DNA of 64,000 nt from JABMMZ01 sp044357345 (lineage in GTDB: Bacteria > Bacteroidota > Bacteroidia > NS11-12g > UBA955), in the NCBI GenBank assembly GCA_044357345.1, contig JBIKPR010000001.1:1-64000 (forward strand), written 5' to 3'. Positions 7,902 to 17,087 of the stretch are shown here, piece by piece (positions within the stretch are counted from its first letter, which is position 1; each line of letters begins with the position of its first letter). The translations under genes were made by a program, and so were the position numbers. Below the pieces are notes generated by a model, which did not search any database, was not told the origin of the DNA, and saw nothing but the letters and a program-made list of their open reading frames with translations.

Positions 7902-9062
7902 TTATTTTCGTCTTTTCAATTCTTGACTTATCAAACTTAGTTCTCTTCCTACTTGTCCTTGTACAGAACTATTCTCTTGTGCCCGTCTACTTAAATAAGG
8001 CAATACTGATTTAACTGGTCCATAAGGAACATATTTCGCAACATTATAACCGGCATGGGCTAGGTTAAAGCTAATATGATCACTCATGCCCAACAATTGA
8101 GCAAAATAAATATGGGGATGAAACTTAGCAATGTTTTTCTTTTCCATCAAATCAACCAAGTATAAGGCACTGTCTTCATTATGTGTACCAGCGCAAATAC
8201 TTACTCGGTCAATGTGGTCTACACAAAGTGCTATCGAATCGTTGTATTCTTTATCTGACCCTTCTTTATTAGGCTGAATTGGACTCTCATAACCCATTTT
8301 CGAAGCGCGTTCACGTTCTTTTTCCATATAGGCTCCTCTAACCAATTTAAAACCTAAGTAACAATTCAACTCACTTAACTTTCTTTGAATATGTGCAACT
8401 CTGCCAGTTCTATAACATTGAACTGTATTAAAAATGATTGCTTTCTCCTTATTGTACAAAGCCATTGCATCATAAGTCAAATCATCAATCACATTTTGAA
8501 TCCATGAATCTTCTGCATCAACAAACAGTCTAACATCATGTTCTGAAGCAGCCTTACATATAGATGAAAATCTATTTTTAACCCTATCAAACTCTGCTTG
8601 TTCAGATTCATTGATTGATTCACCAGCATTGACTTTGGTTAACAAATCCATACGTCCAATTCCTGTGGTTTTAAATACTGAGAACGGAATATTTTTTCTA
8701 TCCTCAGAGGCTTTTACTATGGTTAGTATAACTTCTTTGCAGGTATAGTCAAAAACAACTTCCGTTTCCTCTCCTTCTACAGAATAGTCTAGGATAGTGC
8801 CTATTTTATTGGCGGTTAAAGTAGAAATTGCTTTAGCACAATCTTCTATATTTTCACCTCCACAAAATTGGGCGAAGAGTGTATTTTTAATCAAGGTTTT
8901 TACTGGACTCAATACATCTATAACAGAAGCCGCTAGGCCTGGTCCATATTTTATTAAAATTGGATAATTAAAACTTTGAAATAATAGTCTTGCTTTCTTA
9001 AGTTCTGCATTGCTTTTGTGTGCAAATGCTACTTCAGTGTTATTAAAAGAAATACTTGGCAT
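7902..9062 (-). CDS. proline dehydrogenase
   Basis: 386 residues from ATG 9062. Monofunctional PRODH of the TIM-barrel PutA/PRODH family, FAD-dependent, oxidising L-proline to pyrroline-5-carboxylate. Family landmarks are the LFVDAEDSW strand, LGFKLVRGAYMEKERERA, AGTHNEDSA and the C-terminal RRAQENSS. The partner enzyme is encoded 39 kb away (pruA at 47811). A TTG three codons upstream falls inside the promoter box TAATTTTG (9069-9076). With ATG 9062 the box ends only six bases before the start codon, so this mRNA is probably leaderless. Confidence 0.93.
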   Translation of the reverse strand: MPSISFNNTEVAFAHKSNAELKKARLLFQSFNYPILIKYGPGLAASVIDVLSPVKTLIKNTLFAQFCGGENIEDCAKAISTLTANKIGTILDYSVEGEETEVVFDYTCKEVILTIVKASEDRKNIPFSVFKTTGIGRMDLLTKVNAGESINESEQAEFDRVKNRFSSICKAASEHDVRLFVDAEDSWIQNVIDDLTYDAMALYNKEKAIIFNTVQCYRTGRVAHIQRKLSELNCYLGFKLVRGAYMEKERERASKMGYESPIQPNKEGSDKEYNDSIALCVDHIDRVSICAGTHNEDSALYLVDLMEKKNIAKFHPHIYFAQLLGMSDHISFNLAHAGYNVAKYVPYGPVKSVLPYLSRRAQENSSVQGQVGRELSLISQELKRRK

Positions 9063-9068
9063 CGGTGG

Positions 9069-9076
9069 CAAAATTA
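9069..9076 (-). promoter_or_regulatory. -7 promoter box of proline dehydrogenase, abutting the start codon
   Basis: TAATTTTG (minus strand) ends six bases upstream of ATG 9062. Transcription should therefore begin at or next to the initiation codon. Confidence 0.6.
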
Positions 9077-9142
9077 AGCATGTGTAGGTAATTATTTTTA
9101 AGATTCTTTCCCATAAAAATCCATTTGACTAAAAATTAGCGA

Positions 9143-9814
9143 CTAAAAACTTTGAGGGCAAGATATTTCAATAGGTTCATTCTTGATTGGATGAACAAAA
9201 GAAATACCATAGGCATGCAAACAAATTGATTTGTTTTTCAATACCTGCGGGGCACCATACTTCAAATCGCCAACTATGGGCGTTTTATTAGCGGATAACT
9301 GTGCCCTAATTTGATGGAATCGTCCCGTAATCGGGTAAACTTCAAGCAATGCTTGATGGCCTCTACTTTCTATCATTTTATACGTTAAAACTGACTCTTT
9401 TGAATTATCGACTGGTTTTTTAAATACATCTGCCTTGTGTGATTTACTGTTTTTTCTCAAATAATGTTTCAATTCAGCTTCTAAAGGTTCAGGGATTCCA
9501 TTCACCAAAGCACGGTATGTCTTGCGAATCTTGTCTTCACGAAACAACTCATTCATTTTAGATAAACCCTTGCTGGTTTTGGCCAACACAACAATTCCGC
9601 TTACTGGTCTATCAATACGGTGAATTACCCCACAAAAAACATTGCCTGGCTTCTGATCTCTTTCTTTGATAAAGGCTTTTACCAATTCCGACAATGGCAC
9701 ATCGCCGGTCTCATCACCTTGCACCAATACCCCTGCTGGTTTATTCACAGCGATTAAATGGTTGTCTTCGTAAAGAATACTTGAAGCGATATCAAAAGCA
9801 GCTATTGGTCTCAA
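9143..9814 (-). CDS. RluA family pseudouridine synthase without S4 domain
   Basis: About 223 residues. It has the RluA catalytic motif HRIDRPVSG with the essential aspartate, an upstream LIAVNKPAGVLVQGD strand, RKTYRALV, ITGRFHQIRAQLS and GDLKYGAP. Together these identify a uridine-to-pseudouridine synthase of rRNA or tRNA; the target site cannot be predicted. No S4 RNA-binding domain precedes it. No ATG is available. A TTG at 9827-9829 overlaps the promoter box TACCTTTG (9827-9834), so I place the start at the next TTG (9812-9814), close to where family homology begins. The start remains uncertain. Confidence 0.85.
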   Translation of the reverse strand: MRPIAAFDIASSILYEDNHLIAVNKPAGVLVQGDETGDVPLSELVKAFIKERDQKPGNVFCGVIHRIDRPVSGIVVLAKTSKGLSKMNELFREDKIRKTYRALVNGIPEPLEAELKHYLRKNSKSHKADVFKKPVDNSKESVLTYKMIESRGHQALLEVYPITGRFHQIRAQLSANKTPIVGDLKYGAPQVLKNKSICLHAYGISFVHPIKNEPIEISCPQSF

Positions 9815-9864
9815 AATAATAAAGTGCAAAGGTAAAACTATTCGAATGATGAATAAAATTGAAA

Positions 9865-9872
9865 TATATTTG
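9865..9872 (+). promoter_or_regulatory. Possible -7 promoter box for the sigma/anti-sigma operon
   Basis: TATATTTG matches TAnnTTTG and lies 54 bases before the TTG start of the ECF sigma gene. The leader contains a short imperfect hairpin. No conserved -33 element is obvious. Confidence 0.4.
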
Positions 9873-9926
9873 TTAAATAATGAAACTTTTCATCAAGTAA
9901 ACACACTAATTAACTGAAACACCAAT

Positions 9927-10460
9927 TTGAACAAAGAAGTAAATAGTGAAATCCAATTAGCATTTATCGAATGCTATAAGCCTTACCATAAGCAGCTAAA
10001 CTTATATTGTTTGGCGCTCAGTAAGAATGAGGACGACGCAAAAGACTTAATGGGCAGCACTTTGGAAATCGCATTTATAAAATTCGAAACGTTGAAAGAC
10101 CGGGCCAAATTCAAATATTTCATTTTTGGTATTGCATCAAAAATAACCAACAATGAAAGAAGGAAATGGAGTAATAAAATATTTGTTTCTGATGCAAACT
10201 TAAACCAACAAATTAGCCCTACTCAAGATTCAGATCAGAGTGCAGATTACTATTTCTTGCATCAAGCGCTTCAAAAACTCAAGCAAAATACAAGAGAGGC
10301 AATTGTTTTATTTGAATTAGAAGGGTTCAGCATCAAAGAAATAGCGGATATACAAAAAACAAACGAGAACACAATAAAAACAAGATTAAGTCGCGGTCGT
10401 GCCGAACTCAAATCAATACTAAATCCAATAAATAATTTTCAAAACGCAGTGCTTAAATAA
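9927..10460 (+). CDS. ECF-type RNA polymerase sigma factor
   Basis: 177 residues with sigma-70 region 2 (~14-85) and region 4 (~105-165). Region 4 contains the helix-turn-helix FSIKEIADIQKTNENTIKTRLSRGRAELK. It directs RNA polymerase to a dedicated promoter set. The start is TTG at 9927: an in-frame TGA lies four codons upstream and no ATG is near. The next gene begins seven bases after the stop and encodes a membrane protein with the N-terminal layout of an anti-sigma factor. The pair therefore looks like a signalling unit, but the signal is unknown. Confidence 0.88.
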   Translation: MNKEVNSEIQLAFIECYKPYHKQLNLYCLALSKNEDDAKDLMGSTLEIAFIKFETLKDRAKFKYFIFGIASKITNNERRKWSNKIFVSDANLNQQISPTQDSDQSADYYFLHQALQKLKQNTREAIVLFELEGFSIKEIADIQKTNENTIKTRLSRGRAELKSILNPINNFQNAVLK

Positions 10461-10467
10461 TCAGATT

Positions 10468-12798
10468 ATGGAAAAAGATCAAGACCTAAAAAATTTATTC
10501 AAAGCATTTGAAGACCAATCTCCAGAGCTGATTTCAATGGAATCTGCTGAAAAAATCATATTACAAAAACACCATTTAAAACCAAATAAAACAAGAAAAA
10601 TCATGCAAACAACTTTTTTAGCCACTATTGGCTTAACGCTTTCATTGTTTTTAATTAAATCTTATACCCCTTCTGAGTTAAATAAGCCTTCTAATACCCT
10701 CCAAAATCAATCTTCAAATGCACAAATAAATGATGAATTAGAAAACACCGATGACAAAACATTTAGCATTAAAGAATCAAAATCAAGTCTATCAGGTAGT
10801 TCTTTTGTTTCTAGCAATCAAGCTGATGTAAATAAGGCACTCATCATCCCTAATATATCGAATCCTATTTCAAGCTCTGAATACGATTCAATTCCAAATG
10901 CATTACAATTTGAAGATACTACAAAGACAACTGTAATTGAGAACTCAGTTGCCATAAAAAACCAAAACTATAACTTTATAAAATTAAACGAAGAAGAGCT
11001 CTATAAATTAGGTATTGTTTGTCGCGATGGAGGTGTGTTCTATGAAGAAACGTTTAACACCAAAAATCCATTTAAATATTCTTTAATTAAGATTAAAAAC
11101 TATCAAAGTGCAAGCTGGGAAGGTGGAAGTATATCCATTCTAATTAATATGGATAAATACCCTAAATTGATAACAAACCTTGAAATTACAAGAGCAACAG
11201 GTGTATTAAACAGAGCCGCATTAAAAGACACATTAGAAATATTTTTAAACCACGATTATTATATCCCTGTTGCAGTTACACTAAACCACACAAACATTGA
11301 CAGCTTAAATGCTGATGCTGAAATATTTTGGTTTCCAAAAAGTCCTTACATAATAAATCTGCTTCCTTTATGGGCGCAAAATGAATTAAATATTAATCCA
11401 AATGCCTTTTCATGGGATATGAAAGAAAATAGAAAGTATAAAAGTTCTTTCAAATCTTATGGAAACGCATCTGAAAAGGATGTAAGTATAACTTTAGTTG
11501 GGGCCAATAAGTATCTGAATTTAGATCCTAATCAAATGAAAAATTTTGGATTCAAAGTTGACACGGCGCAGCAATCTGAAATAAAAATAAAAGCAATGCA
11601 TTACTCCTTTCAAAGCTATTTCAAAAATGGCGCACGTTATAATGAGTTTAATTGCAAAAATGAAAAAGCATTTTTAAAAGCTAAACAGAAATTTAAATAC
11701 CCTTTTCCTCTATATATGACGGATTCTTCAGTTAGCACATTTCAAGGCGATGTGATGTCACTTAAAAATGCGGACCATTCAAGCAATGTGAATGAAACTC
11801 AAATTTTATTATTAGAAAAATCCAAACTAATTCCTATAAAAATACAATTAAGCAAAAGCTATCATCAATATTTTTGGTATGAATATGATGAATTCCTAAT
11901 AAAAGCGCTGAATGAGCAACAAATAACAATTGCCCAAGAAATACTAAAAGATAGTTTAAATCCAAGGTATCAAATGACTATTAATAGCCAAAATGAAGAC
12001 GTGAAATTAGAAGAAATACACACATTAGGTAAATCAAAATTGTTAAATATCCATCCATTAAAACTTAACATAAATACGCTTGAGTCAATGGGATTTAAAA
12101 ATGTTAATGAGAATCTTGAAATTACTCTGTTTGATACACTAAACAAGGCGATTAAACTAACATTATATAAGCATGGTACAACTATAGACAATGTGGCAAT
12201 AGACACCACCTACGTTAAAAATTTAATACTGCCAGAATACATCAGCAACGATCTTGGAAAATACACCTATGTTTCCTTTAAAACCAATGCTGAAAAAGAT
12301 GCATCTAAAATTGATTTTAACCAATTAATCCCTGTATTATTTGAAACCAAACGCTCTTATAATGCAATTGACTTACACAACCATGCGGCAAGACCAAATT
12401 ATTTGTTGTGGTTTAAACCTTCTCCTGAATTCCTAAAGCTCTTACCTGCTTCAGAACAAGCCCAAATCAAAAGCGAATTGGATAGCACGCGCAAAGGGCC
12501 CTGCGTTTACACAGATGCCTGCAAAGAAAACAAAGTCAATATCTTAAAAGCAATCGCATATCCTAACCCAAATAAGGGAATGATTACTTTAAAAGTTGAA
12601 TTATTAAAACCCATAGATTACAACTATTCTATTGCTGACTTAAGTGGTAAAATGCTTATACAAAAACAAGTCAATTTCCAGAATGAAAACAACGAAGTTG
12701 AAATTGATTTAAACGATTTAGAAAATGGAATTTACTACCTTTATGTATACTCCGATACCGGCGATTTGATTGTACAAAAAATTGTGGTAATGAAGTAG
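10468..12798 (+). CDS. putative anti-sigma-like membrane protein with threefold repeat and T9SS C-terminal sorting domain
   Basis: 776 residues, family not recognised. Residues 1-45 are charged and cytoplasmic in character; 46-64 form one transmembrane helix (TTFLATIGLTLSLFLI). A Ser/Asn-rich linker (~65-160) leads to three related units of ~140 residues (about 169-308, 348-494 and 528-671). Each opens with an L-N-x-x-(E/Q/T)-x-(M/L)-x-x-(L/F/M)-G-(I/F) motif and closes with a WF/WY-P-SP-x-x-x-x-LLP-like segment. The end (~692-776) is a T9SS type A sorting domain: AYPNPNKG, then LENGIYYLYVYS, then a terminal IVVMK. Position and N-terminus suggest an anti-sigma partner of the upstream gene. 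A secretion tail on a membrane-anchored protein is contradictory unless the anchor is cleaved or works as a signal peptide. Confidence 0.7.
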   Translation: MEKDQDLKNLFKAFEDQSPELISMESAEKIILQKHHLKPNKTRKIMQTTFLATIGLTLSLFLIKSYTPSELNKPSNTLQNQSSNAQINDELENTDDKTFSIKESKSSLSGSSFVSSNQADVNKALIIPNISNPISSSEYDSIPNALQFEDTTKTTVIENSVAIKNQNYNFIKLNEEELYKLGIVCRDGGVFYEETFNTKNPFKYSLIKIKNYQSASWEGGSISILINMDKYPKLITNLEITRATGVLNRAALKDTLEIFLNHDYYIPVAVTLNHTNIDSLNADAEIFWFPKSPYIINLLPLWAQNELNINPNAFSWDMKENRKYKSSFKSYGNASEKDVSITLVGANKYLNLDPNQMKNFGFKVDTAQQSEIKIKAMHYSFQSYFKNGARYNEFNCKNEKAFLKAKQKFKYPFPLYMTDSSVSTFQGDVMSLKNADHSSNVNETQILLLEKSKLIPIKIQLSKSYHQYFWYEYDEFLIKALNEQQITIAQEILKDSLNPRYQMTINSQNEDVKLEEIHTLGKSKLLNIHPLKLNINTLESMGFKNVNENLEITLFDTLNKAIKLTLYKHGTTIDNVAIDTTYVKNLILPEYISNDLGKYTYVSFKTNAEKDASKIDFNQLIPVLFETKRSYNAIDLHNHAARPNYLLWFKPSPEFLKLLPASEQAQIKSELDSTRKGPCVYTDACKENKVNILKAIAYPNPNKGMITLKVELLKPIDYNYSIADLSGKMLIQKQVNFQNENNEVEIDLNDLENGIYYLYVYSDTGDLIVQKIVVMK

Positions 12799-12840
12799 AT
12801 TAGGACTAAGACATACTTATGCATTCAGTCCCTGTTGACG

Positions 12841-12884
12841 TAGCCTTTTCTAGAGTGATTGTGAGAATGAAAATCAGTGTGAAG
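12841..12884 (+). repeat. Intergenic direct repeat, copy 1
   Basis: It begins with an 18-base block (TAGCCTTTTCTAGAGTGA) repeated exactly at 12948-12965, then continues with a similar GTGAGAATGA...GTG-GAAG stretch. No protein is predicted here. Confidence 0.6.
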
Positions 12885-12947
12885 TCCTCCTCCGCTTTCA
12901 GCTATGGAGGAAACAAAAAAAAGAGAGCCGAATGGCCGCTTAATTAA

Positions 12948-13037
12948 TAGCCTTTTCTAGAGTGAATGTGAGTGTGAGAATGAGTGCGAAGAAAAATGAG
13001 AGCAATGTTGCCGCTTTCGCTTTCACATTCACTCTCA
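12948..13037 (+). repeat. Intergenic direct repeat, copy 2, with long inverted repeat
   Basis: Second copy of the 18-base block of copy 1, followed by a GTGAG-rich stretch. GAGTGAATGTGA (12960-12971) pairs perfectly with TCACATTCACTC (13023-13034), giving a hairpin with a ~50-base loop just downstream of the CAU tRNA on the opposite strand. Its role is unknown; it could end transcripts from either side or be a remnant of a small repetitive element. Confidence 0.55.
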
Positions 13038-13042
13038 TTTTG

Positions 13043-13116
13043 TGGGCCCTCTTGGGATTGAACCAAGTACCCTCTGATTATGAGTCAGATGCTCTAACCA
13101 AATGAGCTAAGGGCCC
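13043..13116 (-). tRNA. tRNA with CAU anticodon (tRNA-Ile2 or tRNA-Met)
   Basis: 74 bases folding as a cloverleaf: acceptor GGGCCCT/AGGGCCC, D arm TTAGCTC-ATTTGGTTA-GAGC, anticodon stem TCTGA/TCAGA with CAT at 13080-13082, T arm with GGTTCAATC, discriminator A. CCA is not encoded. CAU genes can be initiator Met, elongator Met or lysidine-modified Ile2. The CCCTTAGCTC stretch resembles Ile2 tRNAs, but I cannot separate Ile2 from elongator Met with certainty. Confidence 0.93.
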
Positions 13117-13189
13117 TTACGGGAGTGCAAATGTAACTAATTTGATTAATTTATCAAATGCTTGAATTAATTTATTCTAATAAATAAAC

Positions 13190-15202
13190 TCAATCTCCTT
13201 CTCCTCCGCCAAATAAGTCAATTCCCAATACGCGCTCCAAGAGGCCTTGTTTCTTTAATGCCCCGTCAATGTATTTTTCTTTTCGCTCATAGGTCCCATC
13301 CGATTTGTAATACTTCCAGGTTCCTTGTTTAATTCCGTTGCGGTACCTACCTCTTAATTTTATTATTCCATTTTCATAATACTCAACGTACGCTCCATCC
13401 ATTATGGTTCCATCCATTTCCGCAGAAACACGTGGATTTCCATTTTCATAATACGAGGTGTTCATATTGCCTTGGAAGTTTTGTATTAAGAACAAATCCA
13501 TAGTGGTCAAAGTATCTGTTTCACTATCCGAAGTATCAACAACTGGAACTGGCGCAACCCAAGGCAAATATTGAGTTCCCATTACCGTGCGCATTCTGTC
13601 ACCATCGCCACTTAAACTCAACCCAACATGCTCAAAGCATCTTACGTATGCTTGGTTCTTTTGAGTACTCTTCCAACTTTCTGTATTTAACAAACCTTTG
13701 AAATTAGCAAAGTGGTGGTTAGGACTAATATAAGCCATTACACTTGTTTGGTTGGCAAAACGGGATCTAAAATCGCGGTATTCTGTTTTGTTTGACAAAG
13801 TTTTTTGAGCCATAAAATCATCAATGGTTAATAATAACGTCTTTGGGTCGTCGCTTAACACCACGTAATCACCTAATACCGTATAATATGGTTTTTCTAT
13901 TTTAGAAAATAATTTGCCCAAGAAGGCCTTAAACAAACCTTTAACCTCCAAATATTTTATTTCATATCCATTGTAAACAACGTCTTTAAAACGAATGGGA
14001 GTGCGCTTCCGAATTTGTTTCTCTATCATAGCTAAATTCTCTTTGGCTGAATTAATATTTGACGCCTTAATTGCCATGACATTGCGCACTTTATTGCCAA
14101 TTAACACATCGGTTTCATATTGTGCAATTGCTATTTCAGTCCCTATCCAATCAAATAAATTTTTCTGAATGTTGATATTCAGCAGTCGTTCTAGTTTCTT
14201 AAGAGCCGCCTGCTGATCCTCATATTCCTTACCATGTGTAATTAAGGTCTTTTCAAGATTGCTGTAAAAAGTATTAAAATCGTTAAATCCTAGGCTGACA
14301 AAAAAAGAGGTTTTTTCTGAGAAAACCTTTTCAGCATCGGTACTTGATTTACCTGAAATTGACAAGGCTTGGAGATAAGAACTCATGCTGTCATTAACGA
14401 TACTATATCCATCAGCCAGCAACAAATCGTCTTCCAACTTAACATCTAAGCCAGTGTAAAACATACTTGTAAATAGTGCTTTTACATCGGCAACGTCATC
14501 CATATAAACACCCAAGTATTGATGGAATGTACTGTAATTGATAAACAATCGGCACATGCCATCTGCTGAAGTCAATTGATTTACTTCTGTAAACCTTGGG
14601 TCTAGGCCTGTTTGTGCACTCGGATTTAAACTTGCTTCTATCACACGGTCTATCAATTGCTTGCTGTAAGAGCAAACCAAATAATTATTAACGAATGCAA
14701 TAGACAATACATCTCTGCTTTTCGGATCTAAAAATTCATTGACTTCAATATTGTTATAATTTCTAACCGTGTGGGTATAATCAAATTGCTTGATAATACT
14801 GGTTAAAGAAGCTTTCAAAACACTCGATTTAGAAGCCTCTTTCATATCAGCATAATACACAAAATCATAATCCTTTGCTTTGGTCATATGCGCTGAAATC
14901 AACAAATGTTTTTGTCCCAATAAAGCAAATACCTGTTGATTGGATTTGATAACATCATCCATCATATCGGCACTTTGTGTTAACTCAGCAAATGCTGGAA
15001 AAGTTTTAATTCCTTGCCACATATTGCTTGCGCTAAAGGTCTGCCAGTTTGCTATTGGGTCTTCAGTCTCAACAACCATTACAGCATCATTGGGAACTAA
15101 ATAATAACCATCTACAAACTTATTTGGCGACCATTTCAACCACAAAAAGTATCCGCCAATTATTGCGGCAATAACCAATAATACAATTAGAATTTTTTTC
15201 AT
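13190..15202 (-). CDS. DUF3352-like membrane-anchored protein with C-terminal MORN-type repeats
   Basis: 670 residues. A single N-terminal transmembrane helix (residues 4-22, signal-anchor) leads to a large periplasmic part resembling DUF3352 proteins (~35-560; VPNDAVMVVETEDP near the start is typical). The last ~90 residues hold YwqK/MORN_2-type repeats: YYENGNPRVSAEMDG, then YYENGIIKLRGRYRNG, then GTWKYYKSDG. Function is unknown. The gene begins two bases after the stop of the M3 peptidase gene, so the two are co-transcribed. MORN_2 repeats recur in the 1128-aa protein at 51377. Confidence 0.65.
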   Translation of the reverse strand: MKKILIVLLVIAAIIGGYFLWLKWSPNKFVDGYYLVPNDAVMVVETEDPIANWQTFSASNMWQGIKTFPAFAELTQSADMMDDVIKSNQQVFALLGQKHLLISAHMTKAKDYDFVYYADMKEASKSSVLKASLTSIIKQFDYTHTVRNYNNIEVNEFLDPKSRDVLSIAFVNNYLVCSYSKQLIDRVIEASLNPSAQTGLDPRFTEVNQLTSADGMCRLFINYSTFHQYLGVYMDDVADVKALFTSMFYTGLDVKLEDDLLLADGYSIVNDSMSSYLQALSISGKSSTDAEKVFSEKTSFFVSLGFNDFNTFYSNLEKTLITHGKEYEDQQAALKKLERLLNINIQKNLFDWIGTEIAIAQYETDVLIGNKVRNVMAIKASNINSAKENLAMIEKQIRKRTPIRFKDVVYNGYEIKYLEVKGLFKAFLGKLFSKIEKPYYTVLGDYVVLSDDPKTLLLTIDDFMAQKTLSNKTEYRDFRSRFANQTSVMAYISPNHHFANFKGLLNTESWKSTQKNQAYVRCFEHVGLSLSGDGDRMRTVMGTQYLPWVAPVPVVDTSDSETDTLTTMDLFLIQNFQGNMNTSYYENGNPRVSAEMDGTIMDGAYVEYYENGIIKLRGRYRNGIKQGTWKYYKSDGTYERKEKYIDGALKKQGLLERVLGIDLFGGGEGD

Positions 15203-15204
15203 TT

Positions 15205-16911
15205 TTACGCTTTTAATTTTTGCAATTCATCCCAAACAAATGCAAACAATTCACCTACATATTTGGCAGAAAAGTCAAACTTAATTTGACCAGCTTCAAA
15301 CAATTCAGGAATTGTCTTAGTGTAACCCAAACTTAGCATTTTTTTATATCCATCAAGTCCTTTCTTCTTATTCAGTAGTACATTTCTCCATATTGCAATT
15401 GCGCCAAGTTGGGCAAAACCATACTCTATATAATAAAATGGAACTTCATATACATGCAATTGTTTCTGCCAGCTATTGGACAAGAAATTTTTATACAATC
15501 CCATATCGCAAACGCCTGCATCAAATTTGCCCGCAATTTGAACCCAGGCAGCTGTTCTCTCTTCAAGGGTATGTGTAGGATTGGTATAAATCCAATGCTG
15601 GAATGCATCGATGGTTGCAATCCAAGGTAAGGTAGCTATTACACCCTCTAATTGTTCAATTTTAGCACGTTTTAATTCCTCCGCATCTTCAAAAAACATA
15701 TCCCATGCTTCCATACTGATTAACTCCATTGACATACTGGCAACTTCAGCTACTTCCATAGGTACATTTTTAAATGCATTTAAATCAAGATCTTCACTTA
15801 AAAACGAATGCATGGCGTGCCCCCCTTCGTGCACCATAGTTTCTACATCGCGCAAACTACCAGCCGCATTCATGAAAATAAAAGGTATACCACTTTCAGC
15901 CAACGGATAATTGTATCCCCCAGGCGCTTTACCTAATCGGCTTTCTAAATCTAAGAAACCTTTATCTGCCATGATCCGCAAATTGTCAGCAAATGATGAA
16001 TCAACACGTTCAAAGCATTTAATTGATTTCTCTAACAAATCTTTCCCATCTGTAAACGGACGCAAAGGTTCCCTATTGAGTGGATCTACTGCCAAATCAT
16101 ACGGCATTAAATCTAAGTATCCCAAACTTTCTTTTCTATCTATTTCAATTTTCCTGCATAATGGCACTACAACTTTTTCTATGGCATCGTGAAAACTAAA
16201 GCAGTCATCGACAGTATAATCAAAACGCCCCAAAGCACTATGCATGTAATCTCTGTAGTTCGCGAAGCCACTATTGGTCGAAACAGTATTGCGCAATTTA
16301 ACCAATGAATCAAATAACTCGTCTAATTCACCCTTGTTTTCCCAACGGCGATTATTTATAGTTTCATAAGCCATTTTTCTCATACCTCTGTCGGTTGATT
16401 TTAAATGGTTAGAAGCCTGTTGCAATGTTAGAGTTTCTCCATTGATTTCTACTGACATACCACCTGTAATTGTTCCATATTTTTGAGACAAGGTCTGCAT
16501 TTCTGCATATAATGGAATATTTGCTTCCCTGAACAATTCAATGGCATTTTTTATCGATCTAAAATAAATAAAATACGCTTGTTCTTTTGACAAATCTGAA
16601 ATAAACTGAGATGCTGCAATCTTCTGATTTAATTGATCTTCAAACGGGGCAATATTCGGTTGTATGTCATTGACAAAATTAATGTATGAATCTTCAAGTT
16701 CTTTATTTGTTGTATCGCAGGTCATATGAATATAACGCCACGCTAAATCTTCACTTACCACACTCTCTAACTCGCTTAAATCTTTTAAAAAAGATTGAAA
16801 TTCATCAATGGTAGATATGGTTCGATCTAAGCAATTCTGAAAATATGGTTGTAATAATTCCCAATTTGTAACCTTAAAGTCTTGGGAAATAAAGTGTCTT
16901 TTTGATGTCAT
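15205..16911 (-). CDS. M3 family oligoendopeptidase (PepF-like)
   Basis: 568 residues, typical of bacterial M3 oligoendopeptidases. It is a zinc metallopeptidase with HEGGH at residues 361-365; a third zinc ligand glutamate is expected in the following MEVAEVASMSMEL helix. The N-terminal alpha-helical M3 fold is present and there is no signal peptide, so it should act in the cytoplasm on short peptides. It starts at ATG 16909-16911. The DUF3352-like gene follows after two bases. The 175-base spacer upstream (16912-17087) contains no recognisable gene. Confidence 0.92.
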   Translation of the reverse strand: MTSKRHFISQDFKVTNWELLQPYFQNCLDRTISTIDEFQSFLKDLSELESVVSEDLAWRYIHMTCDTTNKELEDSYINFVNDIQPNIAPFEDQLNQKIAASQFISDLSKEQAYFIYFRSIKNAIELFREANIPLYAEMQTLSQKYGTITGGMSVEINGETLTLQQASNHLKSTDRGMRKMAYETINNRRWENKGELDELFDSLVKLRNTVSTNSGFANYRDYMHSALGRFDYTVDDCFSFHDAIEKVVVPLCRKIEIDRKESLGYLDLMPYDLAVDPLNREPLRPFTDGKDLLEKSIKCFERVDSSFADNLRIMADKGFLDLESRLGKAPGGYNYPLAESGIPFIFMNAAGSLRDVETMVHEGGHAMHSFLSEDLDLNAFKNVPMEVAEVASMSMELISMEAWDMFFEDAEELKRAKIEQLEGVIATLPWIATIDAFQHWIYTNPTHTLEERTAAWVQIAGKFDAGVCDMGLYKNFLSNSWQKQLHVYEVPFYYIEYGFAQLGAIAIWRNVLLNKKKGLDGYKKMLSLGYTKTIPELFEAGQIKFDFSAKYVGELFAFVWDELQKLKA

Positions 16912-17087
16912 AAATATTAGTACTTAATTTTCTTGTTGGCATAATTACAGCCTTAAGAAGCACTTCAAACTTATAACAAATTAAATCAAAGAGGAATTAA
17001 AATGTTTTCACATAATGGTCTACAATCCTTTAGAATTGGACACTTTAATAGATGTTAATCTATTAATACATAGCGGATTTTCACCGC

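Noticed and set aside
16912..17087. TPP riboswitch near thiN
   Set aside because: The interval is downstream of thiN (minus strand), carries no THI-box core such as CTGAGA or ACCTGAT, and thiN itself directly abuts the upstream gene.
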